A stretch of 59,707 nt of DNA from Maribellus maritimus (GTDB lineage Bacteria > Bacteroidota > Bacteroidia > Bacteroidales > Prolixibacteraceae). Location: positions 1 to 59,707 of the forward strand of contig NZ_JAIKLE010000040.1 in assembly GCF_022267315.1 (NCBI RefSeq), read 5' to 3'. Position 1 is the first letter of the stretch. Every line of letters starts with the position of its first letter. The position numbers were made by a program, and so were the translations under genes. Shown here piece by piece: positions 1-8,597 of the stretch. The notes under the pieces are model-generated. The model did no database searches, was not told the origin of the DNA, and saw only the letters and a program-made list of their open reading frames with translations.

Positions 1-527
1 GGCCCTGTGGGGTCAAAAGTATAAGTGTAGTCACTGTTGTAATTGGAAATGGTTGCAGTTCCCGGTCCTTCACAAGTTGCATCAACGACTGACACAGTAG
101 GTTGTGCCGGAATCGGATTAACTGTAATGACAACTTCATTGCTGGCAAAATCATCACAATCGATAATTCGAATCACCCTTCTAAAAGAAGTTGTTTCAGT
201 TAAGCTTCCTATTGAATAATCTCTAGTCTCTATACCTAAATCTGCCCATGTACCGGGTGAACTCTCATATTGCCATTGATAGCTTGTGTCTGCTGCAATA
301 GTAACGTTGTCTGGCACAGTACCAGTAATTGTAGCATTGCCAACGCTACAAAATGTTGTAGTGGTCGTAGAGATACTATTGTTGGTTACATCTGTAGGGC
401 AGGCTTGTACCTCAAAAAATAAATCGTTGGAATTCTTATTTTCAGAATTTTTAATATAGTTTGAAGAGAAAACATTAAACCCTAAAAAGATAAAAGTGAT
501 TAATGTCAAGGTAATTTTTTGTTTCAT
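1..527 (-). CDS. Partial secreted Ig-like/adhesin protein, C-terminus outside window
   Basis: An open frame starts at ATG 527 on the minus strand and runs off the left edge after about 175 codons without a stop. It begins with a signal peptide (MKQKITLTLITFIFLGFNVFS). The rest is rich in Thr, Ser and Asn and reads like Bacteroidota Ig-like repeats: a motif YQWQYESSPGTWADLG near residues 90-105, and a second module starting near VSVVDATCEGPGTATI. Such modules are typical of very large cell-surface or gliding-associated proteins secreted by the type IX system, which carry their sorting domain at the far C-terminus. That end is not visible, so secretion by T9SS is inference. A weak -7 candidate (TAGTATTG, minus strand 558-565) lies 31 nt upstream of the start. 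Confidence 0.75.
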   Translation of the reverse strand, partial: MKQKITLTLITFIFLGFNVFSSNYIKNSENKNSNDLFFEVQACPTDVTNNSISTTTTTFCSVGNATITGTVPDNVTIAADTSYQWQYESSPGTWADLGIETRDYSIGSLTETTSFRRVIRIIDCDDFASNEVVITVNPIPAQPTVSVVDATCEGPGTATISNYNSDYTYTFDPTG

Positions 528-742
528 CGTACGTATAAGTTCTGTACAATGTTTGGGCAATACTAAATTACGGAGTTCTCTCCTGAAATAAAATTTCTAC
601 CATTCCCAATTTAAGACAATCTGAAATCTTTTTTGTTTTTATAATAATGATTTTTTTGTTTAGAATAAGGCAGCTAGTGTCTGCAGAAATTGGCTGGCTT
701 TTTCACTCAAATCTTCAAAAAATAAGTGTGTGAGTTATTTTT

Positions 743-1723
743 TTATTTTCCGAAAATGTAGACAATTGAAAGCTGTTGTTGCTGATCCAAATAATTCCAA
801 TCAACGAGATGAAATGATAAGTTAAAAATTCCTTTTACGTGTTCTCCATTGATAAAATACCAGATTGCATCTGTTCTCCAGTAGCTGTCAACCTGGTAAA
901 AACGGTCGCCGGCTTTAAATTTGTGTCCTTCGCCGGTGCTTAATACCGATTTAATTCCCAGATTCTTATATCGTGCGTTGGCCTCTGCAAAAAGGCTTGC
1001 CGCATTTTGAAAGCCATCAGTAACTTTTCTCTCACGGTACATTGAACTTAAAATGCCGGCTTTAATATAACTCTGGATTTGTGAGTTTTCATTGGTTCTG
1101 ATACCTGCCTGCAATGCATATCCCAAATAATCTTTTACATGATCATCCTGAAGTTTGATTGCCGGCCCGGCATCGTGGTACATTAATAGAAAATTCTGCA
1201 GGAAGAGATTTTTATAAACAATTTCACCTGAAAATCCAACGATGAAGTTTTCACGAATTGTGTCTGTTTGACGACTTACCCAGTCGACGAAACCATTTTG
1301 GTGTCCCCAATCCCAGCGAACTTCTCCAAACATCCCTTCAATGTTTGGGCGGAAATACAATAAGGTGTCGGTGAGCATAGCAAGTGGAAAATCGATTCGT
1401 CCACGGCGCGGAAATGCTCCAAAAAGGAAATCTTTGCTTTCGTCGGAATACTGGTAATATAAAGTGAGTTTTGGTTTGTGGTAATCTAAATCACTTCCAA
1501 ATTCGAGGAGTTGACTTAGTCCGCCACGAACACGGTGTCCGTCTTTTTCAATCCCAATTTCAAATGCTCCGCGGCTGCCCAGTATACTTTGCGATTCAGC
1601 TTTGTTGCTGTTGGAGTATTCCCGGTTATCACCTATTCCTTCGAACAAAACCTGGTATTCAAAATTTTGAGTTCTGCCAATCAAAGCTGATAACACAAAA
1701 AGGAAAAAGAGAGATTTTTTCAT
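743..1723 (-). CDS. Predicted outer-membrane beta-barrel protein, function unknown
   Basis: A 326-residue protein with a clear signal peptide (MKKSLFFLFVLSALIGRTQ). The mature part is a succession of short amphipathic strands rich in Tyr, Phe, Trp and Gly and it ends in an aromatic/hydrophobic strand (IVYIFGK), as outer-membrane barrels do. I recognise no named family. Its length suggests a medium-sized barrel. The next gene upstream on the same strand, the stress protein, stops 72 nt before its start, so co-transcription is possible. It could alternatively be a periplasmic beta-rich protein. The start gives a full signal peptide, so it is well supported. Confidence 0.7.
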   Translation of the reverse strand: MKKSLFFLFVLSALIGRTQNFEYQVLFEGIGDNREYSNSNKAESQSILGSRGAFEIGIEKDGHRVRGGLSQLLEFGSDLDYHKPKLTLYYQYSDESKDFLFGAFPRRGRIDFPLAMLTDTLLYFRPNIEGMFGEVRWDWGHQNGFVDWVSRQTDTIRENFIVGFSGEIVYKNLFLQNFLLMYHDAGPAIKLQDDHVKDYLGYALQAGIRTNENSQIQSYIKAGILSSMYRERKVTDGFQNAASLFAEANARYKNLGIKSVLSTGEGHKFKAGDRFYQVDSYWRTDAIWYFINGEHVKGIFNLSFHLVDWNYLDQQQQLSIVYIFGK

Positions 1724-1795
1724 GATACTTTAGATTTCAGCAGCGAAAGTAATAAAACATCTGAAAACTGTTAACCGCAAGTACATTTTGATTTT

Positions 1796-2611
1796 TTAGT
1801 CGCACAGAATATAATTGTCTTTTCGGGGATTTATAACCAAAACAGGAAGACTTTTGGAATGCCGGATAATCCTTTTTTCGGGTAATCCAACAAGTAAATC
1901 CAAAGGTGTAATTGTTGAACTTCCCAAAATGGTAAGAAAATCGATTTCCATCGTGAGTGCCAGTTCCAAAGCTTCATCAGCTACTCCCAGACTGCCTTTT
2001 TGGCCTTTAAAAAATTTATGTTGCAGATTAAATTTTTGGTATAGTTTTTTTGTTAATACTACATTTTTAGCCACCCTGTTTTTATTTTCCCTGATTTTAT
2101 CGTTGGCCGCTACAACAACAATCACGGTGTTGTTAAATCGTCCGAAATAAGATACCCATAATGCACTGTCACTGTTTTCGCTTCGTAGATCGATCGGAAG
2201 CACGACGCGTTTATAATCTGGAATTGTTTCTTTCTTTTCATCAACAAAAAGAAACGGAACGGGGCTTTCCGTTAGTGCCGGAGAATATTTTCTGAACTGA
2301 GATTTTGCCGCAATAATAAAAATGGCTTCCAGATCGTCGGAAAGTTTTTCAGGTATATCTTTTAGGTGTTCAGAAAGAAGCAGGGTAGAAACTTTTAACC
2401 CCGGAATTTCATTTTTAATTGGGGTGGAGTATTCAATAAGTTTTGCTTTAAACTCGCTGTGATTTTTTTTTTGTTTCCCTGAATAGTTGAAACAAAGACA
2501 CAACTCTTTTTTAAAAATGGTTGCAATTTTAATCCCGTTTAAGATCAGATTCTTGTCTGATGGAAACAAGGACAGAAACACAACTATTTTTTGTTCTTTT
2601 TTTTCAGCCAT
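1796..2611 (-). CDS. Two-domain universal stress protein (UspA-like)
   Basis: A 271-residue cytoplasmic protein made of two Usp-like halves. The first begins KIVVFLSLFPSDKN and the second KRVVLPIDLRSENSDSALW. The C-terminus carries the Usp signature: a hydrophobic strand (IDFLTILGSS), then RIIRHSKSLPVLVINP. The glycine-rich GxxG ATP-binding loop is poorly kept (LGSSTITPLDLLVGLPE), so nucleotide binding is uncertain. The frame stays open 34 codons further upstream, but MAEKKEQK is the better start because homologous proteins start directly before the first beta strand and because a good -7 box (2624-2631) lies just before it. Usp proteins are commonly induced under anaerobic or energy stress. 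The gene diverges from the acyl-CoA synthetase gene. Confidence 0.7.
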   Translation of the reverse strand: MAEKKEQKIVVFLSLFPSDKNLILNGIKIATIFKKELCLCFNYSGKQKKNHSEFKAKLIEYSTPIKNEIPGLKVSTLLLSEHLKDIPEKLSDDLEAIFIIAAKSQFRKYSPALTESPVPFLFVDEKKETIPDYKRVVLPIDLRSENSDSALWVSYFGRFNNTVIVVVAANDKIRENKNRVAKNVVLTKKLYQKFNLQHKFFKGQKGSLGVADEALELALTMEIDFLTILGSSTITPLDLLVGLPEKRIIRHSKSLPVLVINPRKDNYILCD

Positions 2612-2623
2612 TCTATTTTTGGT

Positions 2624-2631
2624 CAAAACTA
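2624..2631 (-). promoter_or_regulatory. -7 promoter box before the stress-protein gene
   Basis: On the minus strand this reads TAGTTTTG, a full match to the Bacteroidota sigma-ABfr -7 consensus TAnnTTTG. It ends 13 nt before the chosen start at 2611, so the leader would be very short. No clear -33 TTTG is seen. Confidence 0.45.
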
Positions 2632-2778
2632 GCGAAATATGCAGGAATATAAAAAGACATATTTTATTTTCAGGGGATAAGTAAAAAATATCAGGATGAT
2701 TTTTGAGAATCAATGTGAAATATATCAGTGAAGATTGATTGAGAATTCTATAATTTTATGCAGACAAAAATAAGTTGT

Positions 2779-4863
2779 ATGATAAACAGGCAGCTGCTTC
2801 AGCCAAAGAGTATTGCAATAGTAGGGGCTTCGAATACAATCTCGAAGCCTGGAGGGAAGATCATTAAAAACCTGATTGATTTTGGTTTTGACGGAGAAAT
2901 TTATGCAGTAAATCCAAAGGAAACTCAGGTGCAGGGAATCCCTTCGTTTTCATCGGTGGAAGAATTACCATCAGTTGATTTGGCGGTTTTGGCTATTCCT
3001 GCAAAATTTTGTTTGGAAACGGTAAAAATTTTAACGGAACAAAACGATACAAAAGCATTTATAATTATTTCAGCCGGTTTTGGTGAAACAGATGATGAAG
3101 GTAAAAAACTGGAACAGGAGATTGCTGATATTGTCAATCAAAATAATGCGTGTTTAATCGGTCCGAATTGTATTGGAGTTATGACACCGCAACATGCCAG
3201 CGTATTTACTACCCCTGTTCCCAAATTAACTCCCGATGGATGCGACTTTATTTCCGGCTCAGGGGCCACAGCGGTTTTTATCATTGAATCAGGAATACCG
3301 AAAGGACTGCGTTTTGCCCATGTTTTTTCAGTTGGAAACAGTGCGCAAACCGGTGTTGAAGACGTGCTTCAGTATCTCGATGAAAATTATGTGGAAGGGC
3401 AAAGTTCGAAGGTGAAATTGTTATACATCGAAAATATTGATAATCCGGACAAACTGCTCATTCATGCTTCATCGCTAGTGAATAAAGGTTGCAAAATTGC
3501 CGCTATAAAAGCCGGAAGTTCATCAGCGGGAAGCCGGGCTGCTTCGTCACATACAGGAGCGTTGACAAGTTCCGATGCAGCAGTTGAAGCGCTTTTTCGG
3601 AAAGCAGGTATTGTTCGTTGTTACGGCCGCGAAGAGTTGACTACGGTGGCCAGTGTGTTTATGTGTAAGGAATTAAAAGGAAGAAAACTGGCGATTGTTA
3701 CACACGCCGGTGGACCGGGTGTAATGCTTACCGATGCACTGGAAGATGGTGGATTAAAAATCCCGCATATAGGGGAATCTTCCGCTAAAACTATTTTAAA
3801 AGAAAAATTATTTCCGAGTTCTTCGGTTGAAAATCCCATTGATTTTTTAGCTACCGGGACAGCGGCGCAGTTGGGTGAGATAATCGATACCTGCGAAAAT
3901 GATTTTGATGTGGATGGAATGGCTGTAATTTTTGGGAGCCCCGGACTTTTTCCCATACGCGATGTTTATAATTTGCTTTCGGAAAAGATGAAAACCTGCA
4001 GGAAACCAATTTATCCCATTTTGCCGTCGTTGATAAATGTAAAAGAAGATGTGGCTCACTTTCTTTCTCACGGAAATGTAAATTTCCCTGACGAAGTTTT
4101 GCTTGGCCGCGCACTTACAAAAGTGATAAATACACCCAGACCGGCTCCAAAGGAAGATATGCCCGAATTTGTCAGTAGGGTTAAAATCAGAGAAATTATA
4201 GAAAAGGCTGAAAATGGTTATCAGCCGCCCGAAGTCATCCATCGTTTATTCGACGAGGTAGGGATTCCGAGGGTAAAAGAAATTATAGCAAAAACAGAAC
4301 CAGAGGCAGTTCTGGCTGCTTTGGAAGTTGGTTTTCCGCTGGTAATGAAAGTGGTTGGTCCAATACATAAAACTGATGTAGGCGGCGTCATTTTGAATGT
4401 TCGAAATACCAGTGAAGTGCGAAAGGAATTTTACCATTTAAATGAGATTGAAGGCTCAGAAGGTGTTTTGATTGCTCAAATGGCAAGTGGAACAGAATTG
4501 TTTTTAGGCGCAAAATATGAGCAGTATTTTGGGCACATTATTTTATGTGGTATGGGCGGAATTTTTGTTGAAGTTTTAAAAGACGTTTCTTCAGGTTTGG
4601 CGCCGCTTTCGAAAGAAGAAGCGCTTTCAATGATTAAAAGTCTGAAATCGTATAAAATACTAAAAGGTTACCGGAAACAACCGGGAGTTAATATTTCTCA
4701 GTTTGCTGAAATTATAATAAGTTTATCATGGTTGTTACGTTTTGCCACCGAAATAAAAGAACTGGATATCAATCCGCTTTTGGGAAATGAAAATGAAATT
4801 CTGGCGGTTGATGCAAGGGTGAGGATTGAAAAGCCCCCATCCCAGCCCTCCCCAAAAGGGTGA
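2779..4863 (+). CDS. ADP-forming acyl-CoA synthetase (acetate-CoA ligase family), fused alpha-beta
   Basis: A 694-residue single-chain ADP-forming acyl-CoA synthetase, which converts acyl-CoA + ADP + Pi to acid + CoA + ATP (fermentative ATP formation). Domains in order: CoA-binding Rossmann domain (residues 5-130, SIAIVGASN; GPNCIGV near 128-134), succinyl-CoA-ligase-like domain with the phospho-accepting His258 in SSHTGAL, then an ATP-grasp beta part from about residue 480 (FPLVMKVVGPIHKTDVGGV; ELDINPLL). The frame is open 7 codons upstream, but MINRQLLQPKSI is the usual family start. The acyl substrate cannot be read from sequence; aryl- or branched acyl-CoA from the 2-oxoacid oxidoreductase at 18.2-20.9 kb is a plausible source. 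The last nine codons (PPSQPSPKG) come from a repeat-like insertion. Confidence 0.88.
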   Translation: MINRQLLQPKSIAIVGASNTISKPGGKIIKNLIDFGFDGEIYAVNPKETQVQGIPSFSSVEELPSVDLAVLAIPAKFCLETVKILTEQNDTKAFIIISAGFGETDDEGKKLEQEIADIVNQNNACLIGPNCIGVMTPQHASVFTTPVPKLTPDGCDFISGSGATAVFIIESGIPKGLRFAHVFSVGNSAQTGVEDVLQYLDENYVEGQSSKVKLLYIENIDNPDKLLIHASSLVNKGCKIAAIKAGSSSAGSRAASSHTGALTSSDAAVEALFRKAGIVRCYGREELTTVASVFMCKELKGRKLAIVTHAGGPGVMLTDALEDGGLKIPHIGESSAKTILKEKLFPSSSVENPIDFLATGTAAQLGEIIDTCENDFDVDGMAVIFGSPGLFPIRDVYNLLSEKMKTCRKPIYPILPSLINVKEDVAHFLSHGNVNFPDEVLLGRALTKVINTPRPAPKEDMPEFVSRVKIREIIEKAENGYQPPEVIHRLFDEVGIPRVKEIIAKTEPEAVLAALEVGFPLVMKVVGPIHKTDVGGVILNVRNTSEVRKEFYHLNEIEGSEGVLIAQMASGTELFLGAKYEQYFGHIILCGMGGIFVEVLKDVSSGLAPLSKEEALSMIKSLKSYKILKGYRKQPGVNISQFAEIIISLSWLLRFATEIKELDINPLLGNENEILAVDARVRIEKPPSQPSPKG

Positions 4864-4868
4864 AGGAG
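4833..4868. repeat. CCC/GGG-rich imperfect palindrome at the end of the acyl-CoA synthetase gene
   Basis: A C-rich run (CCCCCATCCCAGCCCTCCCC) is followed by AAAAGGGTGAAGG, so CCCTCCCC can fold back on GGGTGAAGG. Such CCC-AAAA-GGG elements are dispersed in many genomes and, when they fall at gene ends, encode C-termini like PSPKGEG. Here it supplies the last codons and the stop of the upstream gene and lies just before the methyltransferase. Only one copy is visible in this window, so calling it a dispersed repeat is inference. Confidence 0.5.
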
Positions 4869-4901
4869 AAAGAAAAGATACATTTAGTAATACATTTCAT
4901 C

Positions 4902-5645
4902 ATGAATACTGACTATCAGAATAAGTTTTATACATCAATTTCAAAATATTACTCTGAAATATTTCCGTACAAGCCAGTGCAACTGAATTTTGTGAAAAAA
5001 AGGGTAGGGGATTTAGAAGGGAAAGAGATATTGGATATTGGTTGTGCCACTGGCGAGCTGGCCTTTCAATTGGCAAACTGTGGGGCAAAAGTCAAGGGAA
5101 TAGATTTAAACGAAGATTTACTGGGGCAAGCCAGCTTAAAAAATTCACATCAAAATATTCAATTTAAGTCTGGAAACATGCTCGATTTGGAAAACGATTT
5201 TTATCCCGTGCAATTTGATGCTGTTTTGTGTTTTGGAAATACACTGGTTCATCTGAATACAATCAAACTAATAGAGCAGATGTTAAAAGGAGTTTACACT
5301 GTATTAAAAGCCGGTGGACACTTTTTGCTGCAGATTTTAAATTACGATTATATTCTCGAACAACAGATTTCGGAACTTCCTGTCATTGAAACGGAAAACA
5401 TAAAGTTTATTCGTAAATACGGTTTCGAAAACAGTTCTTCGCTTATTTATTTTCAAACCGATTTGGTTCTGAAAAAAGAAAATGAAATCATTTCAAATAA
5501 AACTCCGCTTTTGGCTTTAAAAAGTGAGGAATTACATGACTTGCTAAGTCAAACTAATTTTGCTGACATTAAATTGTTTTCCAACTTCAAAATGGAACCG
5601 TTTGGCGGAGAACATTTGCCTTTGGTTGCAAGCTGTCGGAAATAA
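4902..5645 (+). CDS. Class I SAM-dependent methyltransferase
   Basis: A 247-residue soluble methyltransferase. Motif I is ILDIGCATGELAFQLA (around residues 45-60), followed by an acidic residue at the end of strand 2 (GIDLNEDL) and a post-I block FDAVLCFGNTLVHL. The C-terminal half has no domain I recognise. MNTDYQNKF was chosen as start; the longer open frame overlaps the preceding stop and adds a low-complexity stretch from the repeat. The substrate is unknown; the fold also fits ubiquinone/menaquinone-type or small-molecule methyltransferases. It lies 38 nt after the acyl-CoA synthetase on the same strand and converges with the PepSY gene. Confidence 0.8.
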   Translation: MNTDYQNKFYTSISKYYSEIFPYKPVQLNFVKKRVGDLEGKEILDIGCATGELAFQLANCGAKVKGIDLNEDLLGQASLKNSHQNIQFKSGNMLDLENDFYPVQFDAVLCFGNTLVHLNTIKLIEQMLKGVYTVLKAGGHFLLQILNYDYILEQQISELPVIETENIKFIRKYGFENSSSLIYFQTDLVLKKENEIISNKTPLLALKSEELHDLLSQTNFADIKLFSNFKMEPFGGEHLPLVASCRK

Positions 5646-5665
5646 GAATCGGCGAATTCCGATTC
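5646..5665. terminator. Hairpin between convergent methyltransferase and PepSY genes
   Basis: A perfect 7-bp stem GAATCGG/CCGATTC with loop CGAATT. No long T-tract follows on the plus strand; on the minus strand it is followed by TTATTTCC, so it could end the PepSY transcript. GGCGAATT (5651-5658) also pairs with AATTCGCC (5687-5694), giving a competing fold. Confidence 0.4.
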
Positions 5666-5694
5666 ATCGAAGAAAGATACAATTGAAATTCGCC

Positions 5695-7215
5695 TCACCC
5701 TTTTCTCCGGTGCAGTTTCCACCATAAATAAACTCCGCTGATTAAAACCAGCAAAATACAAATACCCGCCAGCGGAACGTACAAAATATAAAACGGGCCA
5801 ACCATGTGTTCAAAAATACGCCCGGTATGAAATTCAAGTGCCGTATTCCAGAGCGACATCGGGGAATTCGTAATAATTTGTTCCGGCATTTCAGGAAACG
5901 TTTTTCCGCTAAGTTGAAGGGCTCCCCTGTTATAATCAAACCAAAAGGCTGATTCGTTTCCTTTCACAAGGCCGGCAACCATATTGGCTGCAATAGGGCT
6001 TTGCATTCCTTCCGGTGCAACATAGGGCTGTTGTGTGAAAAAGTTGGCCACAACACCGGTTTCTATATTCCACAAAAACATCCCGTTAAACGACCCCACC
6101 ATATAAATTTTTTCCCCCAACGGTTTAAATACATTACAACCCATAACACTAACAGGCGGCTGCGAAAGGGCTGTTTGCAGCGGTTTAGAAAACGATTCAC
6201 CGGCAAAATAAAAACCTTCTGAAGTAGAAAAAATATATTGGTGCAAATCATTGTCCCAGTGAACACGCCGGAGTTTGTCGAACCAGGGATTTGGATTATC
6301 TAAATGTGTACCCGGAATAATTTCAACCTGTTTGTTGGCGATGGCTATTAAAAGCGGAGGCCGTAAATGCATTCCTGCAAAAGTGTTAATTACCAAGAAT
6401 AACGCAAAAATATACCCCACAACATTATGCCAGCGCAGGTTTTTCTTTTTTACCGCAACAAAGGAACCAACCTGCTTTTGTTTCTTTTTTCTTTTTTTTA
6501 TGATTTTAGGGAAAAAGAAATGCAAAAGGCCGGTAACAGAAAGGAAAACGGTAATTACCCCCAGTAAGTCTACTATTAATTTCCCCGGTAATCCAAGCAG
6601 TTCGCCACTGTGCAATTGCCAGAAAGTATCGAATAACCCCGTTTTTTCTTTGTAACCAACAGGGGCGGGGAGTTGAATGGTTTCAAAGTTTTTGCCATCG
6701 CTACTTTTTAACAAATAATTTCGGGTTAATACAAGCAAGGTATCTCCTTTTAAATTTAAATCTGCTATTCGCTCTTCTCTAACCGGTACATCAACTTGTT
6801 CCCAACTATTTTTTTTGGTGTTTCGGGAATATAATCCCATGTGTGTGCCTGCAAAAAGCTGGTTTTTAAACTGTATAACTGAATAAATTTTACGGTTGTC
6901 AATTCCTTTGGGAAAACCCTGATTATAATCTGAGAACTCACCAAAATTTCCATCGGTTTCCCAGATTCCAATGTTTCCAAAAACAAGAATTTCATTTTCG
7001 CCGGTTTGCAGCGAACCCCTTACTGCCGCCAAATTCCAGTTTTTGTATGTATAATTCGACGGAAGAAATTTTCTTGAAACATCAATTGAAGAAAATGTTC
7101 CGCGATGGTTCATTACAATTCCGGAGGTTGCAAATAAAATGGCAAAAAAGGCAATGATAATTGCGGGCCATTTGTGCAGCTTTTTGAATATTTTTAACGC
7201 TTTGTTTTTTCTCAT
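5695..7215 (-). CDS. PepSY-associated transmembrane protein (iron-regulated membrane protein type)
   Basis: A 506-residue inner-membrane protein. TM1 lies at about 17-36 after KIFKKLHKWP, with a second pair of membrane segments near 210-235 and 265-285 and a last one near 475-497. Histidines sit at the membrane edges as usual in the PepSY_TM family: H14 and H37 around TM1, then LHSGE, RWHNVVGY and EFHTGR. The stretch between TM1 and TM2 looks like a partial beta-propeller (QLFAGTHMGLYSR), unlike the short PepSY domain of the classic form. Relatives are linked to iron/siderophore reduction or haem handling; exact function is unknown. A palindrome and a good -7 box lie upstream. It follows the nrf operon on the same strand after a 143-nt gap, so it probably has its own promoter. 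Confidence 0.75.
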   Translation of the reverse strand: MRKNKALKIFKKLHKWPAIIIAFFAILFATSGIVMNHRGTFSSIDVSRKFLPSNYTYKNWNLAAVRGSLQTGENEILVFGNIGIWETDGNFGEFSDYNQGFPKGIDNRKIYSVIQFKNQLFAGTHMGLYSRNTKKNSWEQVDVPVREERIADLNLKGDTLLVLTRNYLLKSSDGKNFETIQLPAPVGYKEKTGLFDTFWQLHSGELLGLPGKLIVDLLGVITVFLSVTGLLHFFFPKIIKKRKKKQKQVGSFVAVKKKNLRWHNVVGYIFALFLVINTFAGMHLRPPLLIAIANKQVEIIPGTHLDNPNPWFDKLRRVHWDNDLHQYIFSTSEGFYFAGESFSKPLQTALSQPPVSVMGCNVFKPLGEKIYMVGSFNGMFLWNIETGVVANFFTQQPYVAPEGMQSPIAANMVAGLVKGNESAFWFDYNRGALQLSGKTFPEMPEQIITNSPMSLWNTALEFHTGRIFEHMVGPFYILYVPLAGICILLVLISGVYLWWKLHRRKG

Positions 7216-7236
7216 TCCTCAACACAATAAAAAAGA

Positions 7237-7244
7237 CAAACATA
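7237..7244 (-). promoter_or_regulatory. -7 promoter box of the PepSY membrane-protein gene
   Basis: The minus strand reads TATGTTTG, a full match to TAnnTTTG, 22 nt before the start codon at 7215. No -33 TTTG is seen at the usual distance, which would fit an activated promoter. Confidence 0.5.
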
Positions 7245-7272
7245 AAAATTGATTCGCTGTAATCTTGTTTTT

Positions 7273-7290
7273 GATTATGATTGCATAATC
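7273..7290. promoter_or_regulatory. Perfect 18-bp palindrome upstream of the PepSY gene (possible operator)
   Basis: GATTATG-ATTG-CATAATC is a perfect 7-4-7 inverted repeat centred 44.5 bp from the end of the -7 box of the PepSY gene. It has some likeness to a Fur box (GATAAT-type hexamers), which would suit an iron-related membrane protein, but the spacing is one base short of the 19-bp Fur consensus. It may instead bind another dimeric regulator. Confidence 0.45.
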
Positions 7291-7358
7291 GTTTCACTAA
7301 CCTTTTAGCTTCACAATTTTACGAATGCCTTTTTAATTCAACATCTATCTAATTCTAA

Positions 7359-8579
7359 CTATTTAATAAATTCCGGTGTAACGGAAAGCATCAGGTATGC
7401 CCAGTGGTTTCCGGTTTTGCTGTCACCTCCTTTTAGTATTTCCATACTTTCTCCTGCAAACATAGTAGACCAGCCGGCACTTAATGATGACAATGCATGT
7501 AATTTCCAGGAAACGGATAGGTCAAATTCAGTTCCAAGATATTTTTTTGCTTCTTCTGAGATCTGTCCGGCAGAAGCAAAATAATGCAGGTGTATTTGAT
7601 ATGTGATTTTATTTTTTGAACCACTGTATTTTAGATAAGCATCATTCAATCCCACTGAATTTATGTGATTTCCGACAAAGAAGTAATCCATAAAACCATT
7701 GAATTTGTGATTGGTTCCGTAAAAAGGTGTAAATGCATAAACTTTATCATTTTTATCGTAGCTGTTTCCTGAAAGATATTCGTAACCAGCACTTAATCCA
7801 TTATTCATTGATGCCTCAGCTAAAAAATTCAGAGCACTTATATCTTTTCCTGATAAATGTTTTCCGGTTTGATAGTAAAAATTGGCAGCCAGTGAAAATT
7901 CATTCGCCGCAGCAGAGAACCTGCCGCCCATGGTTTGACTGTACTTTGTTTTTTGTCCCTCATTTTCCATCACCGGAACTCCGTTGTTCAGTAACAAAAT
8001 ACTCAGTGAATTTTTCTCCCAGGTTTTATTAACCCAAACAAATTGCAGGTCTTTATATGCATCCGGGCCATCATAGAAATTGTCTGTTATTGAACTGTTC
8101 TCGTGGTGGGCAATTCCAAAATGGATTTTGAAATCCTTCTCGTATTTTAGCAAAGCCAAATCGTGCGAACGGGCCTGGTGTGCCCAGCCAACGTTTCCAA
8201 AAATTCTTGAATCATCATAAACAAGCTCCTGTCTCCCGGCTTTTAATCTGAAGTTTTGAGCAAGTTCAACTTCTGCCCAGGCTTCGTGTACGGAAACAGC
8301 GTAATCTTCGTTGGTCACCAGTTGAGGTTGGCTTCCCCAGTACCTTACATCCTGCAGAACCAGTTTTGTTTGGATAATTTCGTTAGAATAAAGTGCACCC
8401 AATCGCGAACGCTGTGCTGTTGTAACCGACCAGCTTTGTTCTTCGCCTGACAAGGTCTTGTATCCGTGACTAAATTCAGTTCTTGGCCTGAATTCTCCGT
8501 ATAGTAAAAATTGTGCTTTAGCTGAATTGACAAGCATTCCCAGAATAATGCCAACGACCAGATATTTATACACATTCAT
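7359..8579 (-). CDS. Alginate-export-family outer-membrane porin
   Basis: A 406-residue outer-membrane protein with a signal peptide (MNVYKYLVVGIILGMLVNSAKA). The mature start FLLYGEFRPRTEFSHGYKTL, then TTAQRSRLG, VQDVR-like LVLQDVRYWG and LKAGRQELVYDDSRIFG are typical of the Alginate_exp (AlgE-like) barrel family as found in Bacteroidota. It lies 18 nt after nrfA on the same strand, so it is the third gene of the nrfHA operon. The placement suggests a channel for nitrite or another small anion rather than alginate; this is inference from context. The end (LMLSVTPEFIK) is close to a normal barrel end, so it appears complete. Confidence 0.8.
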   Translation of the reverse strand: MNVYKYLVVGIILGMLVNSAKAQFLLYGEFRPRTEFSHGYKTLSGEEQSWSVTTAQRSRLGALYSNEIIQTKLVLQDVRYWGSQPQLVTNEDYAVSVHEAWAEVELAQNFRLKAGRQELVYDDSRIFGNVGWAHQARSHDLALLKYEKDFKIHFGIAHHENSSITDNFYDGPDAYKDLQFVWVNKTWEKNSLSILLLNNGVPVMENEGQKTKYSQTMGGRFSAAANEFSLAANFYYQTGKHLSGKDISALNFLAEASMNNGLSAGYEYLSGNSYDKNDKVYAFTPFYGTNHKFNGFMDYFFVGNHINSVGLNDAYLKYSGSKNKITYQIHLHYFASAGQISEEAKKYLGTEFDLSVSWKLHALSSLSAGWSTMFAGESMEILKGGDSKTGNHWAYLMLSVTPEFIK

Positions 8580-8597
8580 AACTTTCTGTAATAATTG

